Shown in pieces: positions 16,764 through 25,844 of a stretch of 64,000 nucleotides of DNA; position 1 is the stretch's first letter, and the number at the start of each line of letters is the position of its first letter. Where the stretch lies: NCBI GenBank assembly GCA_024234615.1, contig JACKNY010000001.1, forward strand, positions 772,501 through 836,500. The letters are read 5' to 3'. Below the pieces are notes generated by a model. That model worked only from the letters and a program-made list of their open reading frames with translations, was not told where the DNA came from and ran no database searches. A program made the position numbers and the translations under genes. Origin of the DNA: Pseudomonadales bacterium (lineage in GTDB: Bacteria > Pseudomonadota > Gammaproteobacteria > Pseudomonadales > IMCC2047).

Positions 16764-17063
16764 TTAGGGTAAAACTTTTTTATAGGGTTTTACGGTAACT
16801 TTTTGGTACACCCCCGCACTCACAAAGGGGTCTATGTCCGCCCAGGCCTGCGCCGCATCCAGAGAGTCAAATTCGGCCACCACTAGACTGCCGCTATAGC
16901 CCGCTGTGCCAGGGTCTTCTGAGTCAATAGCCGGATGTGGTCCAGCCAGGATGAGCCGGCCTTGCTGTTTCAACTGCTCGAGCCTTTCAAGGTGGGCTGG
17001 ACGGTTGGCTTGGCGCAGCGCTAAGCTGTTAGGTACATCTTCACTGATAATGGCATAGAGCAT
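16764..17063 (-). CDS. yciI: YciI family protein
   Basis: A 99-residue dimeric alpha/beta barrel protein of the YciI family. MLYAIISEDVPNSLALR, HLERLEQLKQQGRLILAGP with its conserved His, and AQAWADIDPFVSAGVY are the family's recognisable segments; the Asp-Pro-Phe in the third is a signature. No enzymatic role is established for most members. It starts 9 bases after yciB, an arrangement shared with many gammaproteobacteria, and ends 10 bases before the SH3-domain gene. Confidence 0.92.
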   Translation of the reverse strand: MLYAIISEDVPNSLALRQANRPAHLERLEQLKQQGRLILAGPHPAIDSEDPGTAGYSGSLVVAEFDSLDAAQAWADIDPFVSAGVYQKVTVKPYKKVLP

Positions 17064-17072
17064 GCTAAATAC

Positions 17073-17654
17073 TTACTCCTCGTTTTCTTTCTTGGTGCTA
17101 ATTTGTTCAATTTGTCCTTCGCTAAGGTGTCGACTCAAGTAGAGTCCTTGTAGGACAACAAAAACAATAGTCAATCCAAGCATGCCGAATAGCTTAAAGT
17201 TGACCCATTGTTCTTCGGTGAAGTGACCACTGAACGCCACATAAATATTAACTAAACCTGACAGGAGGAAAAAGCCTATCCACAGATAATTGAGTTTGCT
17301 CCAGATTGACTTGGGTAATTCAAGTTGGCCGCCCATCATGCGTTCAAGAATATTTTTTGAGCCGATAAATTCACTAACTAAAAATGCCACCGCAAACAAC
17401 CAGTTAACGACGGTTGGTTTCCACTGAATGAACACCTTGTCCTGGAGAATTACTGTAGCGCCGCCAAGGGTGACGACCAAAAATAGCGTCACCAGGTACA
17501 TTTTTTCAATCTTACGGGTACGCCAGTAGGCATAAATAACCTGGAACACAGTAGCGGGAATCAGGATGGCGGTCGCGGTCACTATGTCATTGGTGTATTT
17601 ATAGATTGCAAAAAATATGGCGATGGGAAAGAAATCGAACAACAGTTTTTTCAT
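17073..17654 (-). CDS. yciB: Inner-membrane septation protein YciB (IspZ)
   Basis: A 193-residue integral membrane protein with about five hydrophobic helices. FFPIAIFFAIYKYTNDIVTA, LFLVVTLGGATVILQD and NWLFAVAFLVSE are typical of YciB/IspZ. The family affects cell division, and E. coli YciB interacts with cell-envelope and division proteins; biochemistry is unclear. It is the first gene of the yciB-yciI-SH3-cyclophilin run. The 193-base gap to btuF, also leftward, should hold the promoter, but no clear hexamers are visible. Confidence 0.93.
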   Translation of the reverse strand: MKKLLFDFFPIAIFFAIYKYTNDIVTATAILIPATVFQVIYAYWRTRKIEKMYLVTLFLVVTLGGATVILQDKVFIQWKPTVVNWLFAVAFLVSEFIGSKNILERMMGGQLELPKSIWSKLNYLWIGFFLLSGLVNIYVAFSGHFTEEQWVNFKLFGMLGLTIVFVVLQGLYLSRHLSEGQIEQISTKKENEE

Positions 17655-17847
17655 GGGTTGGCTACATGCAGATGAAGTTTAGACAAGCCCAAGTATAGCC
17701 TGAGCGCTGAAATAAAGCGGCGTATTATAAAGCAACTTTTGCGGAATTTCTGATTTGGAGCGAAAAAAAGCCGGATAGCGGAAGTGGCTTCAATGTGTAA
17801 CAAAAATTTATCGGCAAGATATGGATGAAACTCCGATTAACATATCC

Positions 17848-18729
17848 TCAGCGCACGCTTCGTGCTTGTTCAAGTTGTTGACATAAAAGCCGAGCGCCTT
17901 CTAGCACGCGTGGTGAATGTCTTTGCACGATGTCTGGGGGAATAAAGAAAAGGTGGCCGTGTTTAACCGCTTTCAGGGTTGGCCAGTTTAACCAATTATC
18001 CAGCCAGTCCGGGCGTTGTGCATCTATGCCGCTGGAGATGATGACTTCTGGGTCTTGTGTTAAGACAGCCTCGATACTGATCTGTGTGGTCAGATTTGGC
18101 AGATCAGAAAATACGTTTTTGCCGCCGCAGAGCTTGATTAAATGGCTGATCAAATGACGCTCATTTAGTGTGACCAGCGGATTATTCCATACCTGATAGA
18201 AGGTGGTTACCGGGCGACGCTGGGAATAGGTAAAGCGCAATTGCTGTAATTCATTGAGAAAGGCAGCGCTGGCCTTGTCAGCGACGGAGGTATTTCCTGT
18301 CAGACGACCGAGTCTGATGAGGTTGGTGGCGATATCTTCAGGAATTTCTGGGTTAGTGGTATAGAGAGGAAGGCCTAGTTCTTTAAGTCGATTAATCTGG
18401 TTGGCACCATTGCCACTAAGCCAAGCAACCACTAGGTCGGGTTTAATCGCCATAAGGGTTTCGAAATCAATTTTTGTATAGGTTCCTAACTGTGGCAGAG
18501 TTTTCGCAATAGGTGGGTAATCGCTGTAGCTAACGCCTGCTATTACCTGACTACCGGCCCCGGCCGCAAATAACATTTCCGTGACATGTGGCGCTAGGCT
18601 CGCCACACGTTTTGCCGGTTTGCTGGTCTGAATGGAATGACCGAGGTCATCAGTCACCTGAATTGAGCCTGATTGCGCAAGCGAGATGCGAATAATAAGC
18701 ATACAGGCGATAAAAAGCAGGTGTCGCAT
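17848..18729 (-). CDS. btuF: Cobalamin-binding periplasmic protein
   Basis: A 293-residue class III periplasmic binding protein. The signal peptide is LLFIACMLIIRISLAQ. The mature domain shows KRVASLAPHVTEMLFAAGAG and YSDYPPIAKTLPQLGTY, typical of BtuF, which hands vitamin B12 to the BtuCD ABC transporter. It is the last gene of the riboswitch-headed cobalamin operon, 42 bases after cobS. No BtuC or BtuD gene lies in the window, so the permease and ATPase must be elsewhere. A siderophore-binding role is possible for this fold but the operon makes B12 much more likely. Confidence 0.9.
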   Translation of the reverse strand: MRHLLFIACMLIIRISLAQSGSIQVTDDLGHSIQTSKPAKRVASLAPHVTEMLFAAGAGSQVIAGVSYSDYPPIAKTLPQLGTYTKIDFETLMAIKPDLVVAWLSGNGANQINRLKELGLPLYTTNPEIPEDIATNLIRLGRLTGNTSVADKASAAFLNELQQLRFTYSQRRPVTTFYQVWNNPLVTLNERHLISHLIKLCGGKNVFSDLPNLTTQISIEAVLTQDPEVIISSGIDAQRPDWLDNWLNWPTLKAVKHGHLFFIPPDIVQRHSPRVLEGARLLCQQLEQARSVR

Positions 18730-18771
18730 TAGTTGAGTGTTGTCCGCACAGAGCTATTAAGTGATTGTCTA

Positions 18772-19530
18772 TTAGCCATAATGAGCGACCATCGTTAACA
18801 GTACTCCGACTTCAAGCATTTCCACTAGCGCACCCGTAGTATCCCCGGTACAACCGCCAATACGTGTAATCATCATCCTTCGCAACATCAGGAAAGATAG
18901 CCCGCTCACCAGTATTATTTTTAAACTGAGTGAAAAGGCTGCCAGTAATAGGAAGGTGGGAAGCAGAAGGCAAATAGCGAGGGCCGTGCGACGAGGAAAG
19001 TGGTTAATCAAAACTTCACCTAAGCCCAGGGGGCGGACATAGGGGGTTGTGAGAAACAATACCAGTATGCTCAATCGGGCCAGTACCGGAGGTATTAGCA
19101 GCAGTAATAAATTACCACTCAGCATAAGAAGTGCAGCTAATGTGGCCGCTTTGATTAAAAGCAATAGCACCAACGCGGTTACAGCCATTGGGCCACAGTG
19201 GGGGTCTTTCATTATTCTGAGAGTGCGCTCGCCAGAACCTAAGCCCCCGGCCCAGGCATCGACAGAGTCAGCAAAGCCGTCCAGATGCAGTGCGCCAGTG
19301 AGTATTACCCAAATAGTGAGCACCAGAACCGCGCTGAGTATGTGTGTAAACAGCAGGTTTGATACATAGGCGGTTGCAGAAAGCGATAACCCCAGCAGCA
19401 ATCCGATCAGCGGGTAATAGAGTGACGATTGCCCGATATCTTCCCCATCGGGTGTCGCTGTTGTGGGGAGTGGAATAATCGTTAAAAATTGGCAGGCCAG
19501 TAGGAACGGGCGCAGGCTCTGAGCTATCAT
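18772..19530 (-). CDS. cobS: Adenosylcobinamide-GDP ribazoletransferase (cobalamin synthase)
   Basis: An integral membrane enzyme of 252 residues that joins alpha-ribazole (or its phosphate) to adenosylcobinamide-GDP, the last assembly step of the nucleotide loop. CQFLTIIPLP near the N-terminus, the acidic motif LHLDGFADSVDAWAGG, and RIMKDPHCGPMAV are the characteristic segments. About six hydrophobic helices follow. It overlaps cobC by 4 bases (ATGA), so it is translationally coupled in the operon. Confidence 0.95.
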   Translation of the reverse strand: MIAQSLRPFLLACQFLTIIPLPTTATPDGEDIGQSSLYYPLIGLLLGLSLSATAYVSNLLFTHILSAVLVLTIWVILTGALHLDGFADSVDAWAGGLGSGERTLRIMKDPHCGPMAVTALVLLLLIKAATLAALLMLSGNLLLLLIPPVLARLSILVLFLTTPYVRPLGLGEVLINHFPRRTALAICLLLPTFLLLAAFSLSLKIILVSGLSFLMLRRMMITRIGGCTGDTTGALVEMLEVGVLLTMVAHYG

Positions 19531-20156
19531 TGAATTGTAATGACAGGGTTATGAAAAACAAGAACAGGGTGGCGACTGTCGGCGCCATGATAAACCCGAA
19601 TACGGCTGAGCGCGGCATAGGGCACATGCAGGCGCCCGATTGCATTTAACGGCATATTTAGCACCTGTGCCAAAATAATTCTGATAGTGCCGCCGTGCTG
19701 CACGCAAAGAATATGTTCGTCTTCGTAGCTGTTAATTGTTTCCTGCCAGCCAGCCAAAACGCGCTGTTGAAAATCGCTCATATTTTCCCCACCAGGAGGT
19801 GATAGCTTGGCGGGGTTAAGCATGAACTGCTTAGCATGTTCAGGATAATTATCCCAGACCTCCTGTATTGGTCTGCCATCCCAGTCGCCAAAGTGCATTT
19901 CGCGGAAGAATGAATTGACCTCTGCGGGGATACCGATCTCCTCGGCCAATTGATCGCTAAACCGCTGACAGCGTTGCAGCGGTGACGTAATGATGCGCTG
20001 CCACGGTAAGGGCTGCTCTACCAGCGAGAGGCTTTCGCGCATCTGTCGCCAACCAGAATCCGTTAGCGCAACATCGGTATGGCCGCGGTAGATTTCTCCA
20101 CCCTCGCATTCTCCGTGCCGTAATAAATCAATAGTTGTGAAGCTGTTTAGGTTCAT
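19527..20156 (-). CDS. cobC: Alpha-ribazole phosphatase, histidine phosphatase family
   Basis: A 209-residue histidine phosphatase. The catalytic RHG motif is in LLRHGECEGGEIYRGH, the second arginine in ITSPLQRCQRF, the acid residue in FFREMHFGDWDGR and the second histidine in LCVQHGGTIR. In B12 synthesis CobC removes the phosphate from alpha-ribazole-5'-phosphate, next to CobS. Four-base ATGA overlaps with cobT upstream and cobS downstream support the assignment over a generic phosphoglycerate mutase. Confidence 0.93.
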   Translation of the reverse strand: MNLNSFTTIDLLRHGECEGGEIYRGHTDVALTDSGWRQMRESLSLVEQPLPWQRIITSPLQRCQRFSDQLAEEIGIPAEVNSFFREMHFGDWDGRPIQEVWDNYPEHAKQFMLNPAKLSPPGGENMSDFQQRVLAGWQETINSYEDEHILCVQHGGTIRIILAQVLNMPLNAIGRLHVPYAALSRIRVYHGADSRHPVLVFHNPVITIQ

Positions 20157-21217
20157 TCGCTTGCCCCATGGGACTTATCACTAACACCTGCATTTTCAAA
20201 GGTAGCCATCTGGTTATGTAGTCGACAAGCCATGCGCAGCAAGGGGGCGGCAACTGCAGCGCCACTGCCTTCGCCAAGGCGCATTCCCAATGAAAGTAGA
20301 GGGTGAGCGTTCAATGCTTGCAAAACCTTTTGATGGCCCTGTTCCGCTGACTGATGGGAGAAGATTAACCAATCTCTTACGCCGGGATTTATTTTAACGG
20401 CTAACAATGCTGCGACGGTACAGATAAAACCATCGACCAGAACCGCTAGCCCAAGCTGGGCACAATGGGTATAAGCGCCAACCAAAGCGGCGATCTCAAA
20501 TCCGCCCAGACACTCTAATATTGATATAGGCTCAGCCAATAATGCCTGGTGCTTTTCCAAAGCTCTTCTTACCGCCGCTATTTTGCGTGCAAGGCCTTCA
20601 TTGTCAACACCTGTGCCTGATCCTACCAGCGCTGATGCAGGCTCGCGTAATACAGCACAGGCTAGAGCCGCAGCCGTGGTGGTATTACCAATGCCCATTT
20701 CGCCACCGATAAAAATATCAGCGCCGTTGGCCATTGCTTCTGCGGCAATGGTTTGCCCTGCTTTGAGAGCCTGTGCAAGCTGTTCCGATGACATGGCGGG
20801 TTCGACACAAAAATTCTTGGTGCCGGGGCCAACAATATAATTTAGCACCTTCGCATGTGTGGGAGCGGAGTTGGCAGTACCTAAATTCACAACCGCAAAA
20901 TCGGCTTCTAGCTCCTCGGCTAACTGACTAATTGCAGCACCGCCATGGACGAAATTGCGAATCATTTCTACCGTCACGGCTTGAGGGAAGGCGGAAACCC
21001 CTTCTGTAGCCACACCATGGTCGGCAGCAAAAATACGAATTGTGATATGCCGGATATTTGGAGAGAGTTTGTTTTGCATGGCAGCTAGTTGTATTGCCAA
21101 CTCTTCCAGTTGGCCTAAGGAGCCAGCAGGTTTGGTGAGGGTTAGTTGATGTTGTCGTGCCTGTATGGCCAGATCGACGTTAATTGTTTTAGCCGGAAGT
21201 TGTAACCAAGTGCCCAT
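20153..21217 (-). CDS. cobT: Nicotinate-nucleotide-dimethylbenzimidazole phosphoribosyltransferase
   Basis: CobT transfers phosphoribose from nicotinate mononucleotide to 5,6-dimethylbenzimidazole to form alpha-ribazole phosphate, activating the lower ligand. The 354-residue chain shows TKPAGSLGQLEELA near the N-terminus, FAADHGVATEGVSAFPQ, GEMGIGNTTTAAA and the C-terminal GMRLGEGSGAA with the catalytic glutamate. The length is normal. It shares one base with the end of cobU (TAATG type junction) and overlaps cobC by four. No dimethylbenzimidazole synthesis gene (bluB) is in the window. Confidence 0.96.
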   Translation of the reverse strand: MGTWLQLPAKTINVDLAIQARQHQLTLTKPAGSLGQLEELAIQLAAMQNKLSPNIRHITIRIFAADHGVATEGVSAFPQAVTVEMIRNFVHGGAAISQLAEELEADFAVVNLGTANSAPTHAKVLNYIVGPGTKNFCVEPAMSSEQLAQALKAGQTIAAEAMANGADIFIGGEMGIGNTTTAAALACAVLREPASALVGSGTGVDNEGLARKIAAVRRALEKHQALLAEPISILECLGGFEIAALVGAYTHCAQLGLAVLVDGFICTVAALLAVKINPGVRDWLIFSHQSAEQGHQKVLQALNAHPLLSLGMRLGEGSGAAVAAPLLRMACRLHNQMATFENAGVSDKSHGASE

Positions 21218-21744
21218 TAACTATTCTCCAAAATGGATGTATCTTTTAGACAATGCGCCAGTCCTGCCACCGCATAGGTGACGCGATCGCAAATTTGCGC
21301 TAATCCCTGATGTAACCAACCATTTTCATCGACGAACTGACGGGTTAGATGGCCGAGTGGGACGATGCCAGAACCGACTTCATTGCCAACCAGAATAATG
21401 TCGCCCGGCAGGCTGGGCAGAGTTTCAAATAACGCCTTACGCTCTTTGCGCCAAACAGCTGGATTTACAAGATGATTGCTGACCCAGAGCGTCAAGCAAT
21501 CAACCACCACACAACGGTCTTTCGCAGCCTCGCGACTGAGCACCACAGTTAGCTCAAGGGGTTCTTCAATCACTAACCAACGATTATCACGCCGTTCGCG
21601 GTGTTGCCTGATACGTTGCGCCATTTCTGCATCTCCCTCTTCGGCGGTTGCGATGTAAACCAGTTGTTTTTTACTAGCGATGGCGTGCTGCTCTGCCAGT
21701 CGACTTTTGCCTGAGCGCGCGCCGCCTAGAATTAGCTCAAGCAT
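21217..21744 (-). CDS. cobU: Adenosylcobinamide kinase / adenosylcobinamide-phosphate guanylyltransferase
   Basis: A 175-residue bifunctional enzyme that phosphorylates adenosylcobinamide and then attaches GMP. The P-loop GGARSGKS is at the N-terminus, followed by IRQHRERRDNRW containing the guanylylated histidine, and LTLWVSNHL and VGNEVGSGIVP, all typical of CobU. Its start lies 8 bases inside the end of cobQ and its stop touches the cobT start, so the genes are packed. With CobT, CobC and CobS it completes nucleotide-loop assembly. Confidence 0.96.
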   Translation of the reverse strand: MLELILGGARSGKSRLAEQHAIASKKQLVYIATAEEGDAEMAQRIRQHRERRDNRWLVIEEPLELTVVLSREAAKDRCVVVDCLTLWVSNHLVNPAVWRKERKALFETLPSLPGDIILVGNEVGSGIVPLGHLTRQFVDENGWLHQGLAQICDRVTYAVAGLAHCLKDTSILENS

Positions 21745-23233
21745 GGGTTGCCGCTAAGTCGAATATTTTTGTTAAATCCAAGTGCTCCTCCAGCGTATCG
21801 GCTAGCCTTTCGAGATCAACCTCCTTGCGCAGAAAGTAATCCGGTGTTTGAGTGGCCTTGAGTCCCGCCCAGCTTAAAAGCGCTTCACAGGCTTGGCGAT
21901 TATCGAATAGTCCATGCATATAAGTGCCTAGGATTTGTTCGTCGTCAGAGACCGCACCATCGTAACGATCGGGAAGCCGGATGGCGGGATAGTTAAGGGC
22001 AGGACCGGTGGATACACCACAGTGTATTTCATAGCCAGCCACCGGAGTGTCGCCGACAATAGTTAAGCGGCCAATCACACGATGTAATTGCTTTTCGGCG
22101 ACAAGTAGGGTTTTCATGTCGAGAAGGCTGAGTCCTTCGGCGCGGCTAACCGAACCTTCTATGTGCAAGGGGTCTTCAATGAGTGTACCAAGCATTTGAA
22201 AGCCGCCGCAGATACCCATCAGTTTGCCGCCATAGCGTAGATGTTTTTGGATGGCGGACTCCCAACCGTTATCGCGCAGCCATTGCAGGTCGCGAATCAC
22301 ACTTTTGCTGCCAGGAAGTATGATTAGGTCAGCACCGGGAATAGCTTGTCCAGGCCCGACAAAGGTTAAGTTTACCTGTGGGTGCAGGCGTAGCGGGTCG
22401 AAATCCGTATGGTTGCTGATGCGAGAAAGTACCGGGACAATAACCTTAAGCTGAGCCTTGCTATGATCGATCAATTGCTGGGTGCTAATGGCGTCTTCGG
22501 CCTCCAAATGGAAGTCTTGTAAATAGGGTAAGACACCAAAAACGGGTTTGCTGGTGCGTTGTTCCAACCAGTCCAGGCCGGGTTTCAGTAGCGCCAGATC
22601 GCCACGGAATTTATTGATCACAAAACCTAACACGCGATTTTGCTCAGAAGCGGGGAGCAGCGCGAGCGTACCCACTAAATGAGCGAACACGCCGCCGCGA
22701 TCAATGTCGGCAATCAGAATAACCGGGCAATCAGCCTCCTCAGCAAAGCCCATATTAGCGATATCGTTGTCACGCAGATTGATTTCCGCCGGGCTACCCG
22801 CACCTTCAACAATAATCACTTTATAGCGTTGCTTAAGACGGTGATAGGACTCAAAAACAGCCTGTTTAGCAATGGCTTTGTAGTCATGATAGGCAATGGC
22901 GTCCATTTCCGTCAGCGCTTTGCCTTGGATGATAACCTGCGCACCCGTATCGCTATTGGGTTTGAGTAATATCGGGTTCATATCAACGCTGGCTTCAAGC
23001 CTGCAAGCCTGCGCTTGCACGGCTTGAGCGCGGCCTATCTCACCGCTGTCTTCAGTTACGGCACTGTTGAGCGCCATATTTTGTGGTTTAAAGGGGGCGA
23101 CGCACACACCTCTGCGGACTAATGCTCGGCACAGGCCACTAACTAATACACTTTTGCCCGCATCGGAAGTGGTGCCTTGCACCATTAGGGTAAAGGATGG
23201 CTGTTCAGCGTTCACAGTGCTGTTGATACCCAT
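21737..23233 (-). CDS. cobQ: Cobyric acid synthase
   Basis: A 498-residue glutamine-dependent amidotransferase (CobQ/CbiP) that amidates four carboxyl groups of adenosylcobyrinic acid a,c-diamide. The ATP-binding domain begins LMVQGTTSDAGKSVLVSGL and contains VEGAGSPAEINL and ADIDRGGVFAHLVG. The C-terminal class I glutaminase domain has the nucleophile in MGICGGFQML and the histidine in GTYMHGLFD. No corrin-ring genes are in the window, so it may serve import of incomplete corrinoids or a ring pathway elsewhere. The start is 14 bases after cobO. Confidence 0.96.
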   Translation of the reverse strand: MGINSTVNAEQPSFTLMVQGTTSDAGKSVLVSGLCRALVRRGVCVAPFKPQNMALNSAVTEDSGEIGRAQAVQAQACRLEASVDMNPILLKPNSDTGAQVIIQGKALTEMDAIAYHDYKAIAKQAVFESYHRLKQRYKVIIVEGAGSPAEINLRDNDIANMGFAEEADCPVILIADIDRGGVFAHLVGTLALLPASEQNRVLGFVINKFRGDLALLKPGLDWLEQRTSKPVFGVLPYLQDFHLEAEDAISTQQLIDHSKAQLKVIVPVLSRISNHTDFDPLRLHPQVNLTFVGPGQAIPGADLIILPGSKSVIRDLQWLRDNGWESAIQKHLRYGGKLMGICGGFQMLGTLIEDPLHIEGSVSRAEGLSLLDMKTLLVAEKQLHRVIGRLTIVGDTPVAGYEIHCGVSTGPALNYPAIRLPDRYDGAVSDDEQILGTYMHGLFDNRQACEALLSWAGLKATQTPDYFLRKEVDLERLADTLEEHLDLTKIFDLAATHA

Positions 23234-23247
23234 ATTGACTAAAGGAG

Positions 23248-23874
23248 TTAATAATCAACCCCCTGACGGGCTTTCACTCCCGCCTTGAAAGCATGTTTGA
23301 TTTCCTTGATTTCAGAAACCGTATCAGCAAGTTCTTGCAGAGCACTGCCGCCGCCGCGACCGGTGATGACCACGCTTTGATTTTTGGGGCGGTTTTTTAG
23401 TGCCTTGAGAATACGTTCTTCATCCAGGTATTTGTAGGCAATCATGTAGGTGAGCTCGTCCAGTACGACCAAATGGTAACTGTCATCCTTTAGCATTGGC
23501 TCGACCTTAGCCCAGGTGGTTTTCGCGGCAGCAATGTCGCCGTCGCGATCCTGAGTGTCCCAGGTGAAGCCTGTGCCCATTTGATAAAAATCTACCTGCG
23601 GGCATTGTTCCCGCAAGTAGATTTCCTCGCCGGATAGCTGCTGGCCTTTGATAAATTGAACCACGCCCACTTTGAAACCATAGCCCAGCGCGCGTATCAC
23701 CATGCCAAAGGCGGAGCTGCTCTTACCCTTGCCATTGCCGGTCAGCAGAATGAGCACACCACGTTCTGCTGCGGCTTCTTCAATGTGCTGATCGACCTTG
23801 GCTTTTTGCTTTTGCATGGCGCGTTTGTGCTTGTCGGCTTTGGCTTTGCTGGTTTTCTCATTGGTCATGGTCAT
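23248..23874 (-). CDS. cobO: Corrinoid adenosyltransferase (CobA/CobO type)
   Basis: A 208-residue P-loop enzyme that moves the 5'-deoxyadenosyl group from ATP onto cob(I)alamin or its precursors. A lysine-rich N-terminus (about residues 5-30) precedes the Walker A-type LTGNGKGKSSSAFG. VGVVQFIKGQ and VVLDELTYMIAY are conserved, and ITGRGGGSALQELAD precedes the family's C-terminal EIKHAFKAGVKARQGVDY. Start: the ATG at 23874, with another ATG two codons later (23868). It follows btuB by 19 bases. Confidence 0.95.
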   Translation of the reverse strand: MTMTNEKTSKAKADKHKRAMQKQKAKVDQHIEEAAAERGVLILLTGNGKGKSSSAFGMVIRALGYGFKVGVVQFIKGQQLSGEEIYLREQCPQVDFYQMGTGFTWDTQDRDGDIAAAKTTWAKVEPMLKDDSYHLVVLDELTYMIAYKYLDEERILKALKNRPKNQSVVITGRGGGSALQELADTVSEIKEIKHAFKAGVKARQGVDY

Positions 23875-23893
23875 TTCCAGGTCAGAGATTGTT

Positions 23894-25732
23894 TTATAGT
23901 TCGTAACGTACCGAAATTGCCGCTGTCATTCCCTCGGTTTCAAAAGGCTGGATCAAACGGTATTCTTGGTCGAATAGATTGTTAATCTTCAATGCTAGGC
24001 TTAGTTCGTTATTGATTTGATAACGGGCACGCAGATCGACTGTTCCATAACCGCTCAGCCGATCTTTTCTGCCGTCGAAATCTTGATCCTGATCCAGGCG
24101 ATAACTTTGTACCTGCCAAAACAACGCAAAATCGAGTTTGCCAAATTGTCTAGAGATGTCCAGATTGGCACTGGCGCGTGAACGCCTGATTAGTAGGCTG
24201 TCGTCACTCTTATCGCGTGGGTCGGTGTAAGTTAGCGTCACTGCTGTACGCCAGCCGAACAGATCAAGATTGGCGCCAACTTCACCACCTAATATCTCGG
24301 CTTCAGCGACGTTGGCAACAGTTGAATAATCGTTACTTAGGCTAATGAGATCATCAATATCGGTTTGATAGAGAGAGGCGAACCAACCGATGTTGCCGGT
24401 TTGGCCGCGCACCATTAGCTCCACGGATTCGGACTCTTCTGGTGTGAGATTCGGGTTGCCCTCAAAGGTAAAGCACGAACCGAAGAAACAGCCAAAATCG
24501 GTGAAGGGAAAATAGAGATCATTAAAGGTGGGGGATTTAAACCCCGTGCCATAGGAGAGGCTCACCAGAATATCATCCGTCAGGTCATAGCCGATAGCGA
24601 GGTTCCCGGTTTCGTAACTGCCGAAGGCTTCATTGTCATCGGTGCGTAATCCTGCTTCGAGGGTCCAGCGTTCGATTTTGCCGAGATACTGAGCAAACCA
24701 GGAGTGATTATCGCGCTCGTTCTCAATAAAGTTTGCGCTGCTACTGACATCATCGATGTGGTAATCGTAACCGAAACTTAACTGATGGTTTTCCGCCATA
24801 GAGTAGTCCAATTGTAGCGTGGCTGAATCCCGGGTGGTTTCGAACAGGGCGGGGGAAAATCCGAAGGAATAGGTTTTGTCGCGGTAGCGTCCGAATTGAG
24901 CTTTAAGCTTGAGGTCATCCCGGATGGGAAGTGAAATCGATAGATCACGACTTTCGTTGATGAAATCGGTTGAGTCATTGCTGCCGTCAAGCTCGGTATT
25001 GCCTTCGCTACGCAGATAGCTCATTGCCAGGGAGATACCGTTAGCGAACTCATGTTGAATATTGGCTGATAGGGCCGATTCACGGTAGCCATCCTTGTCG
25101 GTGTCGGCGCCACTGTTGTCGTAGGTACGGTCATAGCCTTCCGATTCTGTATAGGATCCGTTCAGGCTATAGGACGTGTTACCGTATAGCCCGCGCACTC
25201 CGGCCTGGCTGATGTGGGTATCATGTGAGCCGTAGCTGAAGTCGAGATAGGGTTTGAATTCTCCTTTGCCTTTTTTTGTAAAAATCTGCACGACACCACC
25301 AATAGCATCGCTACCGTAGAGACTGGAGCGTGGCCCGCGCACTAATTCAACCCGTTCAATCTGAGTGACGGGCAAGTGTGTTAATGCGGTGGTACCGCTG
25401 GTAGCGCTGGCAGCACGGACGCCATCAATCAAGACTAAGACGTGGTCATTCTCTGTGCCGCGCAGGCGCAACGAGGTGAGGCTGCCTAGACCGCCACTGT
25501 GATCGATATCGAGGCCGGGAATATGATCGAGCAGTTCCGGTAGGCTTTGCGCCTGTGCTCTATCTATCTCAACTTCGGATAAAATTACCGCGGATGAAAG
25601 GCTGTTTTTCAGTGCTTGTTCAGAGCGAGTAGCGGTGACCAGAATATGATCATCCAACCGCTGTTCCGCTTGCGTTATGATGGGGGTAAATGCCGTGGCT
25701 GTGGCAACGGCGACTGCAATTAAATTTTTCAT
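23894..25732 (-). CDS. btuB: TonB-dependent vitamin B12 outer-membrane receptor
   Basis: A 612-residue outer-membrane beta-barrel. A signal peptide (KNLIAVAVATATAFTPIITQAE) is followed by a TonB-box-like DDHILVTATR, the plug domain (LPELLDHIPGLDI, SLRLRGTENDHVLVLIDGVR, ELVRGPRSSLYGSDAIGGVV) and a barrel that ends in an aromatic-free SVRYEL. It imports cobalamin with TonB energy. I use the ATG at 25732, preceded by GAGGA; the in-frame TTG at 25744 is within that site. It is first of eight B12 genes and directly behind a cobalamin riboswitch. Two adjacent Cys (CFFGSCF) mark a probable disulfide loop. Confidence 0.95.
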   Translation of the reverse strand: MKNLIAVAVATATAFTPIITQAEQRLDDHILVTATRSEQALKNSLSSAVILSEVEIDRAQAQSLPELLDHIPGLDIDHSGGLGSLTSLRLRGTENDHVLVLIDGVRAASATSGTTALTHLPVTQIERVELVRGPRSSLYGSDAIGGVVQIFTKKGKGEFKPYLDFSYGSHDTHISQAGVRGLYGNTSYSLNGSYTESEGYDRTYDNSGADTDKDGYRESALSANIQHEFANGISLAMSYLRSEGNTELDGSNDSTDFINESRDLSISLPIRDDLKLKAQFGRYRDKTYSFGFSPALFETTRDSATLQLDYSMAENHQLSFGYDYHIDDVSSSANFIENERDNHSWFAQYLGKIERWTLEAGLRTDDNEAFGSYETGNLAIGYDLTDDILVSLSYGTGFKSPTFNDLYFPFTDFGCFFGSCFTFEGNPNLTPEESESVELMVRGQTGNIGWFASLYQTDIDDLISLSNDYSTVANVAEAEILGGEVGANLDLFGWRTAVTLTYTDPRDKSDDSLLIRRSRASANLDISRQFGKLDFALFWQVQSYRLDQDQDFDGRKDRLSGYGTVDLRARYQINNELSLALKINNLFDQEYRLIQPFETEGMTAAISVRYEL

Positions 25733-25844
25733 GAGAATCCTCAATAGCTGTAAAAATTAAGCGATCGAGGGAGGGGAAATCGTTTGAAGCTGAAGCTTAG
25801 AAGGCATGATCAGCTACAGATGAAGCCCTCCGCTACATCGTTCG

